From positions 1,559,227 to 1,623,226 of the forward strand of contig NZ_BMFH01000001.1 in the NCBI RefSeq assembly GCF_014638095.1: a DNA stretch of 64,000 nucleotides. Direction: 5' to 3'. Origin of the DNA: Muriicola marianensis. Its GTDB lineage: Bacteria; Bacteroidota; Bacteroidia; Flavobacteriales; Flavobacteriaceae. A program made the position numbers and the translations under genes. This document shows, one piece after another, positions 1-8,410 of the stretch; within the stretch, counting starts at the first letter, position 1; each line of letters begins with the position of its first letter. The notes below the pieces were generated by a model that had not been told where the DNA came from, ran no database searches, and saw only the letters and a program-made list of their open reading frames with translations.

Positions 1-441
1 CTGTTGCCAGACATTGCGGTAGAGTATTTCCAGGGTACCAATGAGACTTTTGACGGAAACCTCAAAGGTTATTCGTTCGGACTTAAAATTCCCGTTTTTC
101 TGGGCGGACAGGCCTCTAGAATAAAAGCCACCTCCCTGGAGAGGCAGGCCTTCGATTCCGAGACCGCAGAATACGAAAGCGTCTTGCTCAACAGGCTGGA
201 AGCCCTTAAGGCGAACCTTTCGCAGAACCGGAAAGCACTCCTTTACTACGAGGAAGAAGGCCGTATCCTGGCGAATGAGATCCTCAGAACAGCCAACAGC
301 AGTTTTAAAAGCGGGGAGATCGATTTTTTCCAGTACATACAGAGTGTGGAAAACGGTTATGGGATCCTGCTCGACTACCTCGACAGTCTCAACGAATACA
401 ACCAAACGGTCATCGATATTAATTACCTAACCCTTCAATGA
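1..441 (+). CDS. Metal-efflux outer-membrane component, C-terminal part (CzcC-like or CzcA-OEP fusion)
   Basis: The reading frame is open from the first base, so the gene starts left of the window; about 146 codons are visible. The remaining residues are rich in the long helical, Gln/Glu/Asn-rich pattern of TolC-type outer-membrane efflux proteins and end in a typical NQTV...INYLTL tail. In flavobacteria this tail is found both on separate CzcC proteins and as a C-terminal extension fused to CzcA RND pumps, so I cannot tell which this is. Its stop overlaps the start of the CzcB-like adaptor by four bases (ATGA), indicating one operon for heavy-metal efflux. Confidence 0.75.
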   Translation: MLPDIAVEYFQGTNETFDGNLKGYSFGLKIPVFLGGQASRIKATSLERQAFDSETAEYESVLLNRLEALKANLSQNRKALLYYEEEGRILANEILRTANSSFKSGEIDFFQYIQSVENGYGILLDYLDSLNEYNQTVIDINYLTLQ

Positions 442-1589
442 ATAGTACTATGAGTCGAAATGTCCTATTTACCTGTCTTATCCTGGCGGCAATCCTCCCG
501 TTAGGATGCAAGAACAAAGTACAGGAAACTGAGCCCGGGAACGGGAGATCTGAGGAAATGATCACCCTGTCAACAGTACAATTTGATGAGGGCCAAATGC
601 AACTCGGCTCCCCGGAGGAGCGCGATTTTCCCAACATTGTTCAGGCTACCGGCATGATCGATGTGCCTCCCCAGAACAAAGCTGTGGTAAGTGCCATTCT
701 GGGCGGATATATCAAAGAAACTCCACTTCTTATAGGAGATGAGGTCAAAAAAGGACAGACGCTGCTGGTCCTGGAGAATCCGGAATTCATCAGCTTGCAG
801 CAGGAATATCTAAAGGCCGGGCAAGATCTCAAATTCCTGGAATCAGACTATGAGAGACAAAAACAACTGCTGGCAGAAAATATCTCCTCTCAAAAGAGTT
901 TTCTCAAGGCAGAAAGTGAGTACAAAGGAAATTTGGCACGTTACAGTGCCCTGAAGGAGAAACTGCTCATGCTGAATTTTTCGCTTCCCGAAATAGAAAG
1001 TGGAACCATCAGGTCTACATCGAGGATCTTTTCACCCATTTCAGGCAGCGTCACCAAAATAAATGTCTCAAAAGGGATGTACGTCTCTCCGGCAGACGAG
1101 ATCATGGAGATCACGGATAATGACCACATCCACCTCGAATTGAATGTGTTTGAAAAAGACATCATGAAACTGAGCAAAGAGCAACCTATACACTTTACGA
1201 TCCCCGAGGCTTCTGATGAAGTCTTTGAGGCCCAAGTCTACCTGATAGGTACGCATATTGAGGCGAATCGCACGGTGAAGGTACACGCCCATCTGAAGGA
1301 AGAGGACCACCACAGATTCTTAACCGGGATGTTCGTTGAGGCCGGTATCATTACTTCCCAGGACAAAAAACTTTCCCTACCGGATGCCGCTATTGCCGGG
1401 ATTGATGACACCAATTACGTACTCAGGCTTGTTGAAAAAAAGGATGACGGCTATGTGTTTGAAAAAGTAAGGATAGAAACCGGGCAAAGTTATGGGGGAT
1501 TTACGAGCGTAGAATTTGAAGCTGCGGGAGATGAGGATGAGACCTACCTTGTACAGGGAGCCTTCTCACTCTTGTCAAACGCTATGTGA
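438..1589 (+). CDS. RND efflux periplasmic adaptor lipoprotein, CzcB/CusB-like
   Basis: 383 residues. The N-terminus has a hydrophobic signal ending in a lipobox (LPLGC, Cys24), so the protein is probably anchored to a membrane facing the periplasm. A barrel-sandwich (biotinyl-lipoyl-like) half motif GGYIKE...GDEVKKGQ near residues 90-110, a coiled-coil hairpin, and the second lipoyl half ISGSVTKI follow the membrane-fusion-protein plan. It would link an inner-membrane CzcA-type pump to the outer-membrane channel for export of divalent or monovalent metal ions. It overlaps the upstream channel gene by 4 bp. A second ATG lies 12 bases downstream and could be the true start. The substrate is not readable from sequence. 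Confidence 0.85.
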   Translation: MNSTMSRNVLFTCLILAAILPLGCKNKVQETEPGNGRSEEMITLSTVQFDEGQMQLGSPEERDFPNIVQATGMIDVPPQNKAVVSAILGGYIKETPLLIGDEVKKGQTLLVLENPEFISLQQEYLKAGQDLKFLESDYERQKQLLAENISSQKSFLKAESEYKGNLARYSALKEKLLMLNFSLPEIESGTIRSTSRIFSPISGSVTKINVSKGMYVSPADEIMEITDNDHIHLELNVFEKDIMKLSKEQPIHFTIPEASDEVFEAQVYLIGTHIEANRTVKVHAHLKEEDHHRFLTGMFVEAGIITSQDKKLSLPDAAIAGIDDTNYVLRLVEKKDDGYVFEKVRIETGQSYGGFTSVEFEAAGDEDETYLVQGAFSLLSNAM

Positions 1590-1596
1590 AAACGAC

Positions 1597-2415
1597 TTAG
1601 CCCAGACCCACATCAAGGGCCATCATAATGATAAATCCGCCGATAAAGCCCATGGTGGCGATGTCTGTATACTTATCCTGCTGAGTCTCCGGGATCACCT
1701 CTTCAACCACCACAAAGATCATAGCACCTGCTGCAAAGCTCAGGGCGTATGGCAAAATAGGTTGAAAAGTGAGTACGGCCCAGGCCCCTAACACGGCGGC
1801 AATAGGCTCGACTATGGCCGAAGACTGACCGTAAGTGAAACTCTTTAGCCTGCTGAGCCCCTGCCTGCGCAAAGGCATGGCAACGGCAAAACCTTCCGGG
1901 AAATTCTGCAGCCCTATTCCCAGGGCTAAGGCTACGGCTCCCCCTATATTGGCACCTTCGAACCCTGCGGCAACACCGCCGAATAAGACCCCTACCGCGA
2001 GGCCCTCCGGAATGTTGTGCATTGTGATGGCCAGGGTCAGGAGGGTGGTCCTGTGCCAGGGAGTTTTGATCCCTTCGGTTTCCTTGAAGTTGATATGTAC
2101 GTGAGGCAATATCTTATCCAGCCCGTAAATAAATGCAGCCCCCAGGAGAAATCCTACCGCAGCCGGTATCACTTTTACGAACCCTTCACCCTCACTCATC
2201 TCTATCCCCGGAGCCAGCAGACTCCAGAAGCTGGCGGCCACCATCACCCCTCCGGTAAATCCCAGCATCCCATCGAGTACCGCCCGGTTCATGGTCTTAA
2301 AAAGGAAGACCAGGGAAGCACCGGCAGCGGTCAGGCCCCATGTAAAAAGGGTTGCATACAGTGCCCCCAGTACCGGGTTGATCGATTCGAAATACGCAAT
2401 TACCTGTTCCATCAT
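1597..2415 (-). CDS. ZIP family metal transporter (ZupT/GufA-like)
   Basis: 272 residues and about eight hydrophobic segments. The two metal-binding transmembrane motifs of ZIP carriers are clear: HNIPEG from His133 and QNFPEG from Gln170, plus a late acidic EEVIPE stretch near 238-243. The family imports Zn, Fe or Mn into the cytoplasm. The gene lies directly downstream of the DtxR-type repressor on the same strand, and its start overlaps the repressor stop by 4 bp, so the two are co-transcribed and probably regulated by that repressor. It converges on the efflux adaptor gene with a 7-bp gap, pairing an importer with an exporter. Metal specificity is unknown. Confidence 0.88.
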   Translation of the reverse strand: MMEQVIAYFESINPVLGALYATLFTWGLTAAGASLVFLFKTMNRAVLDGMLGFTGGVMVAASFWSLLAPGIEMSEGEGFVKVIPAAVGFLLGAAFIYGLDKILPHVHINFKETEGIKTPWHRTTLLTLAITMHNIPEGLAVGVLFGGVAAGFEGANIGGAVALALGIGLQNFPEGFAVAMPLRRQGLSRLKSFTYGQSSAIVEPIAAVLGAWAVLTFQPILPYALSFAAGAMIFVVVEEVIPETQQDKYTDIATMGFIGGFIIMMALDVGLG

Positions 2416-3071
2416 TCCGATTCTTGAGTTACGATAAGGTTTGAGGCGATGGTATGGGACAACTGGAGTTTCCTCCCGCCGATCTGTACCCGGATAGAAT
2501 CGTCAAAATCCTCTTTCTCCGTTACCTGGATACGGTCTCCGAGAGCGATCTGGTTTTTATCCAGGTATCTTAAAAAAGAGGCAGATGAATCCCTTACGCC
2601 AATACAAACCCCGGAGGTGTTGATCTCCAGATTACTGAGCAGTTTAGATTTGCGCGACTGCACTTCCCCGTTCTTGTCAGGAATAGGGTCCCCATGGGGA
2701 TCTACTTTTGGGTAGGCCAGGAACCTGTCGAGTTCATCGATGAGTTTTTCGCTTTGGATATGTTCAAGCTGTTCTGCGATCTCGTGTACCTCGTCCCAGG
2801 AAAAATTCATTTTCTCTACCAGGAAGGTCTCCCATAACCGGTGTTTCCTGATGACCATCAACGCTTTACGGACGCCGGATTCGCTGAGGTTTACTCCCTG
2901 GTACTTCTTGTACTTTAAAAACCCTTTTTCTGAAAGGCGCTTTACCATATCCGTAACAGAAGAAGGTTTGGTCTGCATCTCCTCGGCAATCGCGTTGGTG
3001 GAGATCACGCCGGGATTTTTCCTGCCCAGGTGGTAAATGGCTTTCAGGTAATTTTCTTCAGACTGCGTCAT
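2412..3071 (-). CDS. DtxR/MntR family metal-dependent transcriptional repressor
   Basis: 219 residues from the ATG at 3071; the frame stays open upstream, but this start gives the classic MTQSEENYLKAIY family N-terminus. A winged helix-turn-helix fills residues 1-60, and the metal-binding dimerisation helices follow with His77, Glu81, His96, Glu100 and His104. The C-terminal 70 residues resemble the FeoA/SH3-like domain of DtxR and long MntR proteins. It should sense Fe or Mn and repress uptake genes. It is translationally coupled to the ZIP transporter (4-bp overlap) and divergent from a TonB receptor. Two palindromes in the 80-bp divergent gap are good operator candidates, which would include autoregulation. 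Confidence 0.88.
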   Translation of the reverse strand: MTQSEENYLKAIYHLGRKNPGVISTNAIAEEMQTKPSSVTDMVKRLSEKGFLKYKKYQGVNLSESGVRKALMVIRKHRLWETFLVEKMNFSWDEVHEIAEQLEHIQSEKLIDELDRFLAYPKVDPHGDPIPDKNGEVQSRKSKLLSNLEINTSGVCIGVRDSSASFLRYLDKNQIALGDRIQVTEKEDFDDSIRVQIGGRKLQLSHTIASNLIVTQESE

Positions 3072-3088
3072 ATACTTTTCAATAGAAC

Positions 3089-3123
3089 AAAAATACATTT
3101 TTATTTGTAAAAACATATTTTTA
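3089..3123. promoter_or_regulatory. Tandem palindromes between dtxR-type gene and TonB receptor (putative operator)
   Basis: Two short perfect inverted repeats are seen: AAAAA-TACA-TTTTT at 3089-3102 and TAAAAA-CATA-TTTTTA at 3108-3123. Their centres are 20 bp apart, about two helical turns, so dimers bound at both would lie on the same DNA face. The second overlaps a -7-like element TAGCTTTG at 3122-3129 for the receptor gene. DtxR-family repressors bind AT-rich palindromes over promoters; that this repressor binds here is inference. Confidence 0.5.
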
Positions 3124-3150
3124 GCTTTGTCTAAATATTTATTTTTAGTC

Positions 3151-5442
3151 ATGGGTACTTCCATCATGGGAAAATGGGTTGGGGTGATGCTGCTGTTCTT
3201 GTGTTGTGGCTTACCGGTACACGCCCAAAAGGCGAGTATCTCCGGTCGGGTCACCTCAGAATCCAAGCCCGTTTCCGATGTAAATATCAGGATCAGGGGT
3301 ACAGGAATGGGTACATCCAGTGATGCCGATGGTCTGTACCGCATCGAAAAACTAGAAATTGGACGCTATGTCCTCCTGGCCTCTGCCATAGGGTTTGAAC
3401 CCTTTTCGACGGAGATCGACTTGACTTCCGATAAGGACCTGGTACTTGATATTTCTCTTTCCCCTTCTGTTGAAACCCTGGATGATATTGTTGTCAGCGG
3501 GACACTAAAACCGGTAAGGCGCCTTGAAAGTCCTGTCCCTGTGGAAGTCTATTCCCCGGCCTTCCTTCAAAAGAACCCAACCCCCAACGTGTTTGAGGCC
3601 CTGGCAAACGTCAATGGGGTCAGACCGCAGGTGAACTGCAACGTCTGCAATACGGGCGACATTCACATCAACGGGCTGGAAGGTCCTTACACCCTAGTGC
3701 TGATCGACGGTATGCCCATCATCAGCGGACTCGGCACCGTTTACGGCCTTTCGGGTATTCCCAATTCCCTGATATCCCAGGTAGAGATCGTCAAAGGGCC
3801 GGCTTCCTCCCTCTATGGGAGTGAGGCCGTTGGAGGCCTCATTAACATCATTACCAAACACCCCCCTGAAGCCCCGGAGCTTGTGGCAGATGCCTATGTT
3901 ACGGGCTGGGGGGAGTACAACCTCGATGTCGGCTCCAAACTGGCGCTGGGAGACAAGACCTCCCTGCTTTTGGGATTGAACTATTTCAACTATGATATCC
4001 CCATAGACAACAACGGGGATAATTTTACGGACGTCACCCTCCAGGACAGGATCTCCCTTTTTCAAAAGTGGAATTTTCTGAGGCCTAATCGACGTATCTT
4101 TTCCCTGGCAGGGCGCTTTCTCTATGAGGACCGATGGGGAGGTGAGATGCAATGGACACCGGAATTCAGGGGGGGAGATCAGATTTACGGAGAGAGTATT
4201 TACACCAGTCGATGGGAGTTTCTGGGGAAATATCAGCTTCCGGTTGATGCCCCGCTTATGCTTTCCTTCTCCTATACCAGCCACAACCAGAATTCTGTCT
4301 ATGGTAATACCACCTACCTGGCCGACCAGCGAATCGGATTCGGGCAGCTGACCTGGGGTCCCGTCCTGGATTCTCACGACCTGCTTCTGGGTCTGGCCAT
4401 GCGATACAACTACTACGATGACAACACTCCGGCCACCGCAACGGTTCAGGAAAATAATCCGGACGAGGTATGGATCCCCAGCCTTTTTGTCCAGGATGAG
4501 ATGAGCCTGGGTGAAAAACATTCCCTCTTACTCGGCTCGAGGCTGGATCTGGACCGAAGGCACGGTACCATCTTCACCCCCAGGCTGGCCTACAAGTGGA
4601 AGGTTACGGAATCAGATCTCTTCCGGCTGAACGCGGGGACCGGATTCAGGGTAGTAAACCTCTTTACCGAAGATCACGCTGCCCTGACCGGGGCACGGGA
4701 AGTGGTGATCAGGGAAGAACTCGATCCCGAGCAGTCGTATAATGTCAACCTGAATTACTCCAAAAAAATATACAGCTCCGGAGGTACTTATCTCAACTTC
4801 GATACTTCCTTATTCTATACCTACTTTACCAATCGTATCATTCCGGATTACGAGACCAATACAGATCAGATCATCTATGACAACCTCGACGGGAACTCCA
4901 TCTCGAAAGGGATCAGTGCCAATGTGGACCTGGCCCTGCCAAGCGGACTAAAATTCCTTGTGGGGGCTACCCTCATGGACGTTTCGAGCACTGAAGATGG
5001 GGTTAGGACCCGGCAGATCCTGACTGAGCAGTTCACCGGGACCTGGAGTGTTTCCTATGAGATCCGTCCCCTGCGTCTTGCCCTGGACTACACCGGAAAT
5101 TTATATGGCCCCATGCGTCTTCCCCTCCTTGGTGACCTCGATCCACGGAGCGAATACTCCCCCACCTGGAGCATTCAAAATATACAGTTCACCTATTCCG
5201 GTTTGGATAATTTTGAGATCTACGGAGGTGTCAAGAATCTGCTGGACTGGACTCCCAACAGGAGTGCCCCTTTTATCATTGCCAGGGCGAATGATCCCTT
5301 CGACCGGAACGTGACCTATGACGCTGACGGACAAGTGGTCGCCACCCAGGATAATCCCTATGCCCTCACCTTTGACCCCACTTATGTCTACGGTCCAAAC
5401 CAGGGCATTAGGGCTTTTGTGGGTCTGCGGTACCGCATGTAG
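3151..5442 (+). CDS. TonB-dependent receptor, probable metal or metallophore uptake
   Basis: About 763 residues from ATG 3151; ATG 3166 is equally possible and puts the signal peptide right at the N-terminus. Order: signal peptide ending HAQ, carboxypeptidase-regulatory-like domain (roughly 25-105), plug (about 115-230), then a 22-strand-type barrel ending GLRYRM. The plug contains a Cys-x-x-Cys (Cys163, Cys166) just before GDIHINGLEGPYT and LIDGMPI. I recall this CNVCNTGDIHINGLEG signature from a Bacteroidota receptor subgroup often found beside metal genes. It is divergent from the DtxR-type repressor with palindromes in between, so uptake of Fe, Mn, Zn or a chelate is likely. The ligand is unproven. 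Confidence 0.82.
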   Translation: MGTSIMGKWVGVMLLFLCCGLPVHAQKASISGRVTSESKPVSDVNIRIRGTGMGTSSDADGLYRIEKLEIGRYVLLASAIGFEPFSTEIDLTSDKDLVLDISLSPSVETLDDIVVSGTLKPVRRLESPVPVEVYSPAFLQKNPTPNVFEALANVNGVRPQVNCNVCNTGDIHINGLEGPYTLVLIDGMPIISGLGTVYGLSGIPNSLISQVEIVKGPASSLYGSEAVGGLINIITKHPPEAPELVADAYVTGWGEYNLDVGSKLALGDKTSLLLGLNYFNYDIPIDNNGDNFTDVTLQDRISLFQKWNFLRPNRRIFSLAGRFLYEDRWGGEMQWTPEFRGGDQIYGESIYTSRWEFLGKYQLPVDAPLMLSFSYTSHNQNSVYGNTTYLADQRIGFGQLTWGPVLDSHDLLLGLAMRYNYYDDNTPATATVQENNPDEVWIPSLFVQDEMSLGEKHSLLLGSRLDLDRRHGTIFTPRLAYKWKVTESDLFRLNAGTGFRVVNLFTEDHAALTGAREVVIREELDPEQSYNVNLNYSKKIYSSGGTYLNFDTSLFYTYFTNRIIPDYETNTDQIIYDNLDGNSISKGISANVDLALPSGLKFLVGATLMDVSSTEDGVRTRQILTEQFTGTWSVSYEIRPLRLALDYTGNLYGPMRLPLLGDLDPRSEYSPTWSIQNIQFTYSGLDNFEIYGGVKNLLDWTPNRSAPFIIARANDPFDRNVTYDADGQVVATQDNPYALTFDPTYVYGPNQGIRAFVGLRYRM

Positions 5443-5483
5443 AGTACCGGCAAATTCGTACCTTAGCGCTTCTCAAGTGGTCC

Positions 5484-6659
5484 ATGAAAGAATTCGACTT
5501 CATCATAATTGGTGCCGGGGCAGCAGGGCTCATGCTCGCCGATGGATTGGGAAAAGATCCGGCTTTTAGGGACAAACAGATCCTTCTTCTCGATAAGGAC
5601 TCTAAAAACAAGAATGACCGCACCTGGTGCTTCTGGGAAAAGGGAAAAGGCTCCTTTGACGAGATCGTCAGTAAACGATGGGATCATATTTATTTTGGAG
5701 GAAAAGAACACAAAAAGTCCTATGCCATCGCACCTTATTCGTACAAGATGGTGAAAGGCCTGGACTTTTATCGCCATTTCCTGCCGAGAATTTCGTCCTA
5801 TCAAAATGTGCATTTCCGTCAGGAGGCAGTAACCTCCATCACTGAAGAATCAAACGGAACCGCAACGGTAGAGACCCCCACTGCCAGCTATCGCGCCAAA
5901 CAGGTGTTCAACAGCTCGTTTTCTTATAAAAGCCTGGGCGAGAATCCCAAGTATCCCATCCTACAACAGCATTTTATCGGTTGGTTCGTCAGGACCAAAG
6001 AACCAGTATTCAATGCCGGACAGGCCACGTTTATGGATTTCTCAGTGGATCAGAAAGGGAATACACGATTTATGTATGTCTTGCCCTTTTCAGAAAAGGA
6101 AGCCCTGGTGGAATATACCCTTTTCTCCACTTCCCTGTTAAAGGACGAGGAATACGAGCAGGCGATCAGGGATTATATGATGACAGAATTCAACAGTCCG
6201 GAGTACGAGATTACTGAGAGGGAAAAAGGGAGTATCCCCATGACCTGCTACGACTTTTCACAGCACAATACGGACCATATCTTCTATATCGGGACCGCCG
6301 GGGGATGGAGCAAACCCAGTACAGGGTATACTTTTATGAATACGGCCAAGAGAACGAAGGCTTTGATACAGCATCTGAAGGAGGGAAAAAACCTGTCTTA
6401 CTTTCAACAAAAAAGCAGGTTCTGGTATTACGACCTGTTACTGCTCAACATACTTTACAGGAGAAACGATTTGGGTCGATCTATTTTCGAGTCCCTGTTC
6501 CGGAAGAGAAAACCTCAACTCATTTTAAAGTTTTTGGATGAGGAAACCACATGGTACGAGGATATCTACATCATGATGGCACCAAACCCAATCCCCTTTA
6601 TCAAATCTCTTGGTCGGCATTTACTCTGGGCCTTTTCGGGCAAGAAAAAACAGTGGTAG
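5484..6659 (+). CDS. crtY: Lycopene beta-cyclase
   Basis: 391 residues. The N-terminus is a dinucleotide-binding Rossmann motif (IIIGAGAAGLMLA), followed by DRTWCFW, which is typical of CrtY/CrtL lycopene cyclases. A late GTAGGWSKPSTGYTF motif is also characteristic of the family. The enzyme closes the beta rings at the ends of lycopene to give beta-carotene, the precursor of flavobacterial zeaxanthin-type pigments. It lies 41 bp downstream of the TonB receptor and converges with the polyprenyl synthase gene 9 bp away. No other crt gene (phytoene synthase, desaturase, hydroxylase) is in the window, so the pigment genes are split on this chromosome. Confidence 0.92.
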   Translation: MKEFDFIIIGAGAAGLMLADGLGKDPAFRDKQILLLDKDSKNKNDRTWCFWEKGKGSFDEIVSKRWDHIYFGGKEHKKSYAIAPYSYKMVKGLDFYRHFLPRISSYQNVHFRQEAVTSITEESNGTATVETPTASYRAKQVFNSSFSYKSLGENPKYPILQQHFIGWFVRTKEPVFNAGQATFMDFSVDQKGNTRFMYVLPFSEKEALVEYTLFSTSLLKDEEYEQAIRDYMMTEFNSPEYEITEREKGSIPMTCYDFSQHNTDHIFYIGTAGGWSKPSTGYTFMNTAKRTKALIQHLKEGKNLSYFQQKSRFWYYDLLLLNILYRRNDLGRSIFESLFRKRKPQLILKFLDEETTWYEDIYIMMAPNPIPFIKSLGRHLLWAFSGKKKQW

Positions 6660-6668
6660 CTTTTCCCT

Positions 6669-7643
6669 CTAAACCTTCCTCCCCATCAGGTCCTTTCCAA
6701 AATCCATAAGGATCTCCTTCTTTTCCTCAGGGAGGTCAAGGGCTTTGAGACAGGAGAATGCCCGGGCCGTGTAATCGGAAATGGCTTTTTTAGTGTCTGC
6801 CGTAGCACCGGTCTGAGAGTAAATCTCCTTCACCCGATCGATCTTTTTATCAGCTTTCTTCGGTTGGATAGAAAACAGGTCTTTTAATTCCCTCCCCTGG
6901 GAATCATCCCCGAGTTCCAAAGCTTTGAGGTAGAGGTAGGTCTTTTTATTCTCAATGATATCTCCCCCTACCTGTTTGCCGAACTTCTTCGGGTCTCCGA
7001 AGGCGTCCAGGTAATCGTCCTGTAGCTGGAAGGCGATACCCAGGTTCAGGCCAAAATCATAGATCTTTTGCTGGTCCCCTTCTGAGGCTCCTGCAGTGAT
7101 CGCACCCATTTTCACGGCTGCTCCAACCAGTACAGCCGTCTTGTATTCGATCATCCTGAGATATTCCGGGACTGTGACATCATCCCTAGTCTCAAAATCC
7201 ATATCGTATTGCTGACCTTCACAAACCTGCACAGCCGTCTCACTGAAAACCCTAGTAAGCTCTCTGAATACTTCAGGAGGATAAACTTCCAGGAACCGGT
7301 ATGACTCAATAAGCATGGCATCCCCGGAAAGGATCCCCGTGTTGAGGTCCCACTTCTTGTGCACCGTGGTCTTTCCTCTTCGCAAAGGCGCTTCATCCAT
7401 AATATCATCGTGGATCAGGGAGAAATTGTGGAAGTATTCTACAGCCATGGCAGCATCCATGGCACGGCTGTAGGTCCCTCCGAAAAGCTCGGATGAAAGC
7501 AGGGTCAGGGCCGGCCTGAGACGTTTTCCTCCCAGTTTGAGTATGTAAAACATCGGGTCGTACAGTGACCGGGGCTCACGGGTACCCATCCCTGAGTAGA
7601 GATGTTCTTCAAATCTATCCCTGTAAAATGAAACGGATTGCAT
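6669..7643 (-). CDS. Polyprenyl diphosphate synthase (FPP/GGPP synthase family)
   Basis: 324 residues from ATG 7643; a TTG two codons upstream is in frame but less likely. Both aspartate-rich motifs of trans-prenyltransferases are present: DDIMD at 79-83 and DDYLD at 209-213, with the LRRGKTTVH segment after the first. These bind Mg-diphosphate and catalyse head-to-tail condensation of IPP with an allylic primer. Lying tail-to-tail with lycopene cyclase, it may supply GGPP for carotenoids, but product chain length (C15, C20 or longer) cannot be fixed from motifs alone. The upstream side faces the TetR-type operon about 160 bp away. Confidence 0.88.
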   Translation of the reverse strand: MQSVSFYRDRFEEHLYSGMGTREPRSLYDPMFYILKLGGKRLRPALTLLSSELFGGTYSRAMDAAMAVEYFHNFSLIHDDIMDEAPLRRGKTTVHKKWDLNTGILSGDAMLIESYRFLEVYPPEVFRELTRVFSETAVQVCEGQQYDMDFETRDDVTVPEYLRMIEYKTAVLVGAAVKMGAITAGASEGDQQKIYDFGLNLGIAFQLQDDYLDAFGDPKKFGKQVGGDIIENKKTYLYLKALELGDDSQGRELKDLFSIQPKKADKKIDRVKEIYSQTGATADTKKAISDYTARAFSCLKALDLPEEKKEILMDFGKDLMGRKV

Positions 7644-7757
7644 GGGCAATTTTTTTTCAAAAATAGAAGAAAACTAAAGAAAGGGATTTTTCCTTCCCCT
7701 TAAAAAATCAGAAAAATTTTCCCGGAGCAGGGGAATGTTAATTAAACGTAAAACTTT

Positions 7758-7797
7758 GGAAACTTTTTTTGTTTTTAAAGTTTCCGAAATATATTTG
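7758..7797 (+). promoter_or_regulatory. Promoter of the efflux operon with overlapping palindromic operator
   Basis: A -33 element TTTG (7768-7771) and a -7 element TATATTTG (7790-7797), separated by 18 nt, match the Bacteroidota promoter consensus. Over it lies an inverted repeat with perfect 9-bp arms, GGAAACTTT (7758-7766) and AAAGTTTCC (7777-7785), with a 10-nt spacer. The size and position fit autoregulation by the TetR-type repressor encoded 8 bp downstream. The -7 element ends 7 bp before the ATG, so the mRNA leader must be very short or absent. Confidence 0.65.
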
Positions 7798-7804
7798 CCT
7801 CCTT

Positions 7805-8410
7805 ATGAGAGAAAAGATTCTGGATAAAGCGACCGATATGTTCCTGTCTCTGGGCTTTAAAAGCGTGACCATGGACGACCTGGCGCACGAGATGGGAATG
7901 TCTAAAAAGACTATCTACTCCCATTTCGACAATAAGACCAAATTAGTAGAGGCCTGCGCCAACAGCCTGTTCGACCAGATATCCCAGGGGATAGATGCGA
8001 TCTGCAGCATGCAAAAGAACCCGATCGAAGAGCTTTATGAGATCAAGAAATTTGCCATGAAGCACCTGAAGGACGAAAAGGCGTCTCCCCAGTTTCAATT
8101 GCAGAAATACTATCCCCGTATCCACAGCGCCATGCGCATGAAGCAATTCGACCTTATGCAGACCTGCGTAGTAGACAATATTAAAAGGGGAGTCGAGCTG
8201 GAGATCTATCGCTCTAACCTCAATGTGAATTTCATTGCAAGGATCTATTTTACCGGGGTTACCAGCATCAAGGACCACACCCTATTCCCTGAGGACGAGT
8301 TTCCAAAGACCAAGCTAATGGATGATTATCTCGAATACCACCTCCGTGGGATCGTTACGCCTGAGGGGCGTAAAATTCTAAATCAAATTATTCAATCTAA
8401 TCAGGAATAA
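7805..8410 (+). CDS. TetR/AcrR family transcriptional regulator
   Basis: 201 residues from ATG 7805 (MREKILDKATDMF). The N-terminal helix-turn-helix with MDDLAHEMGMSKKTIYSHF (about residues 19-40) is classical TetR; the rest is the all-helical ligand-binding and dimerisation domain. It is the first gene of a TetR-TolC-adaptor-RND operon; its stop TAA is followed directly by the ATG of the TolC gene. An almost perfect palindrome overlaps its promoter. The most economical reading is a repressor that controls its own efflux pump and is released by a pump substrate. The open frame extends upstream, but that extension would run through the promoter, so the shorter start is preferred. Confidence 0.88.
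   Translation: MREKILDKATDMFLSLGFKSVTMDDLAHEMGMSKKTIYSHFDNKTKLVEACANSLFDQISQGIDAICSMQKNPIEELYEIKKFAMKHLKDEKASPQFQLQKYYPRIHSAMRMKQFDLMQTCVVDNIKRGVELEIYRSNLNVNFIARIYFTGVTSIKDHTLFPEDEFPKTKLMDDYLEYHLRGIVTPEGRKILNQIIQSNQE

Noticed and set aside
3694-4521. 275-codon minus-strand frame inside the TonB receptor
   Set aside because: Shadow of the receptor frame; no domain or signal pattern, and the receptor reads well throughout.
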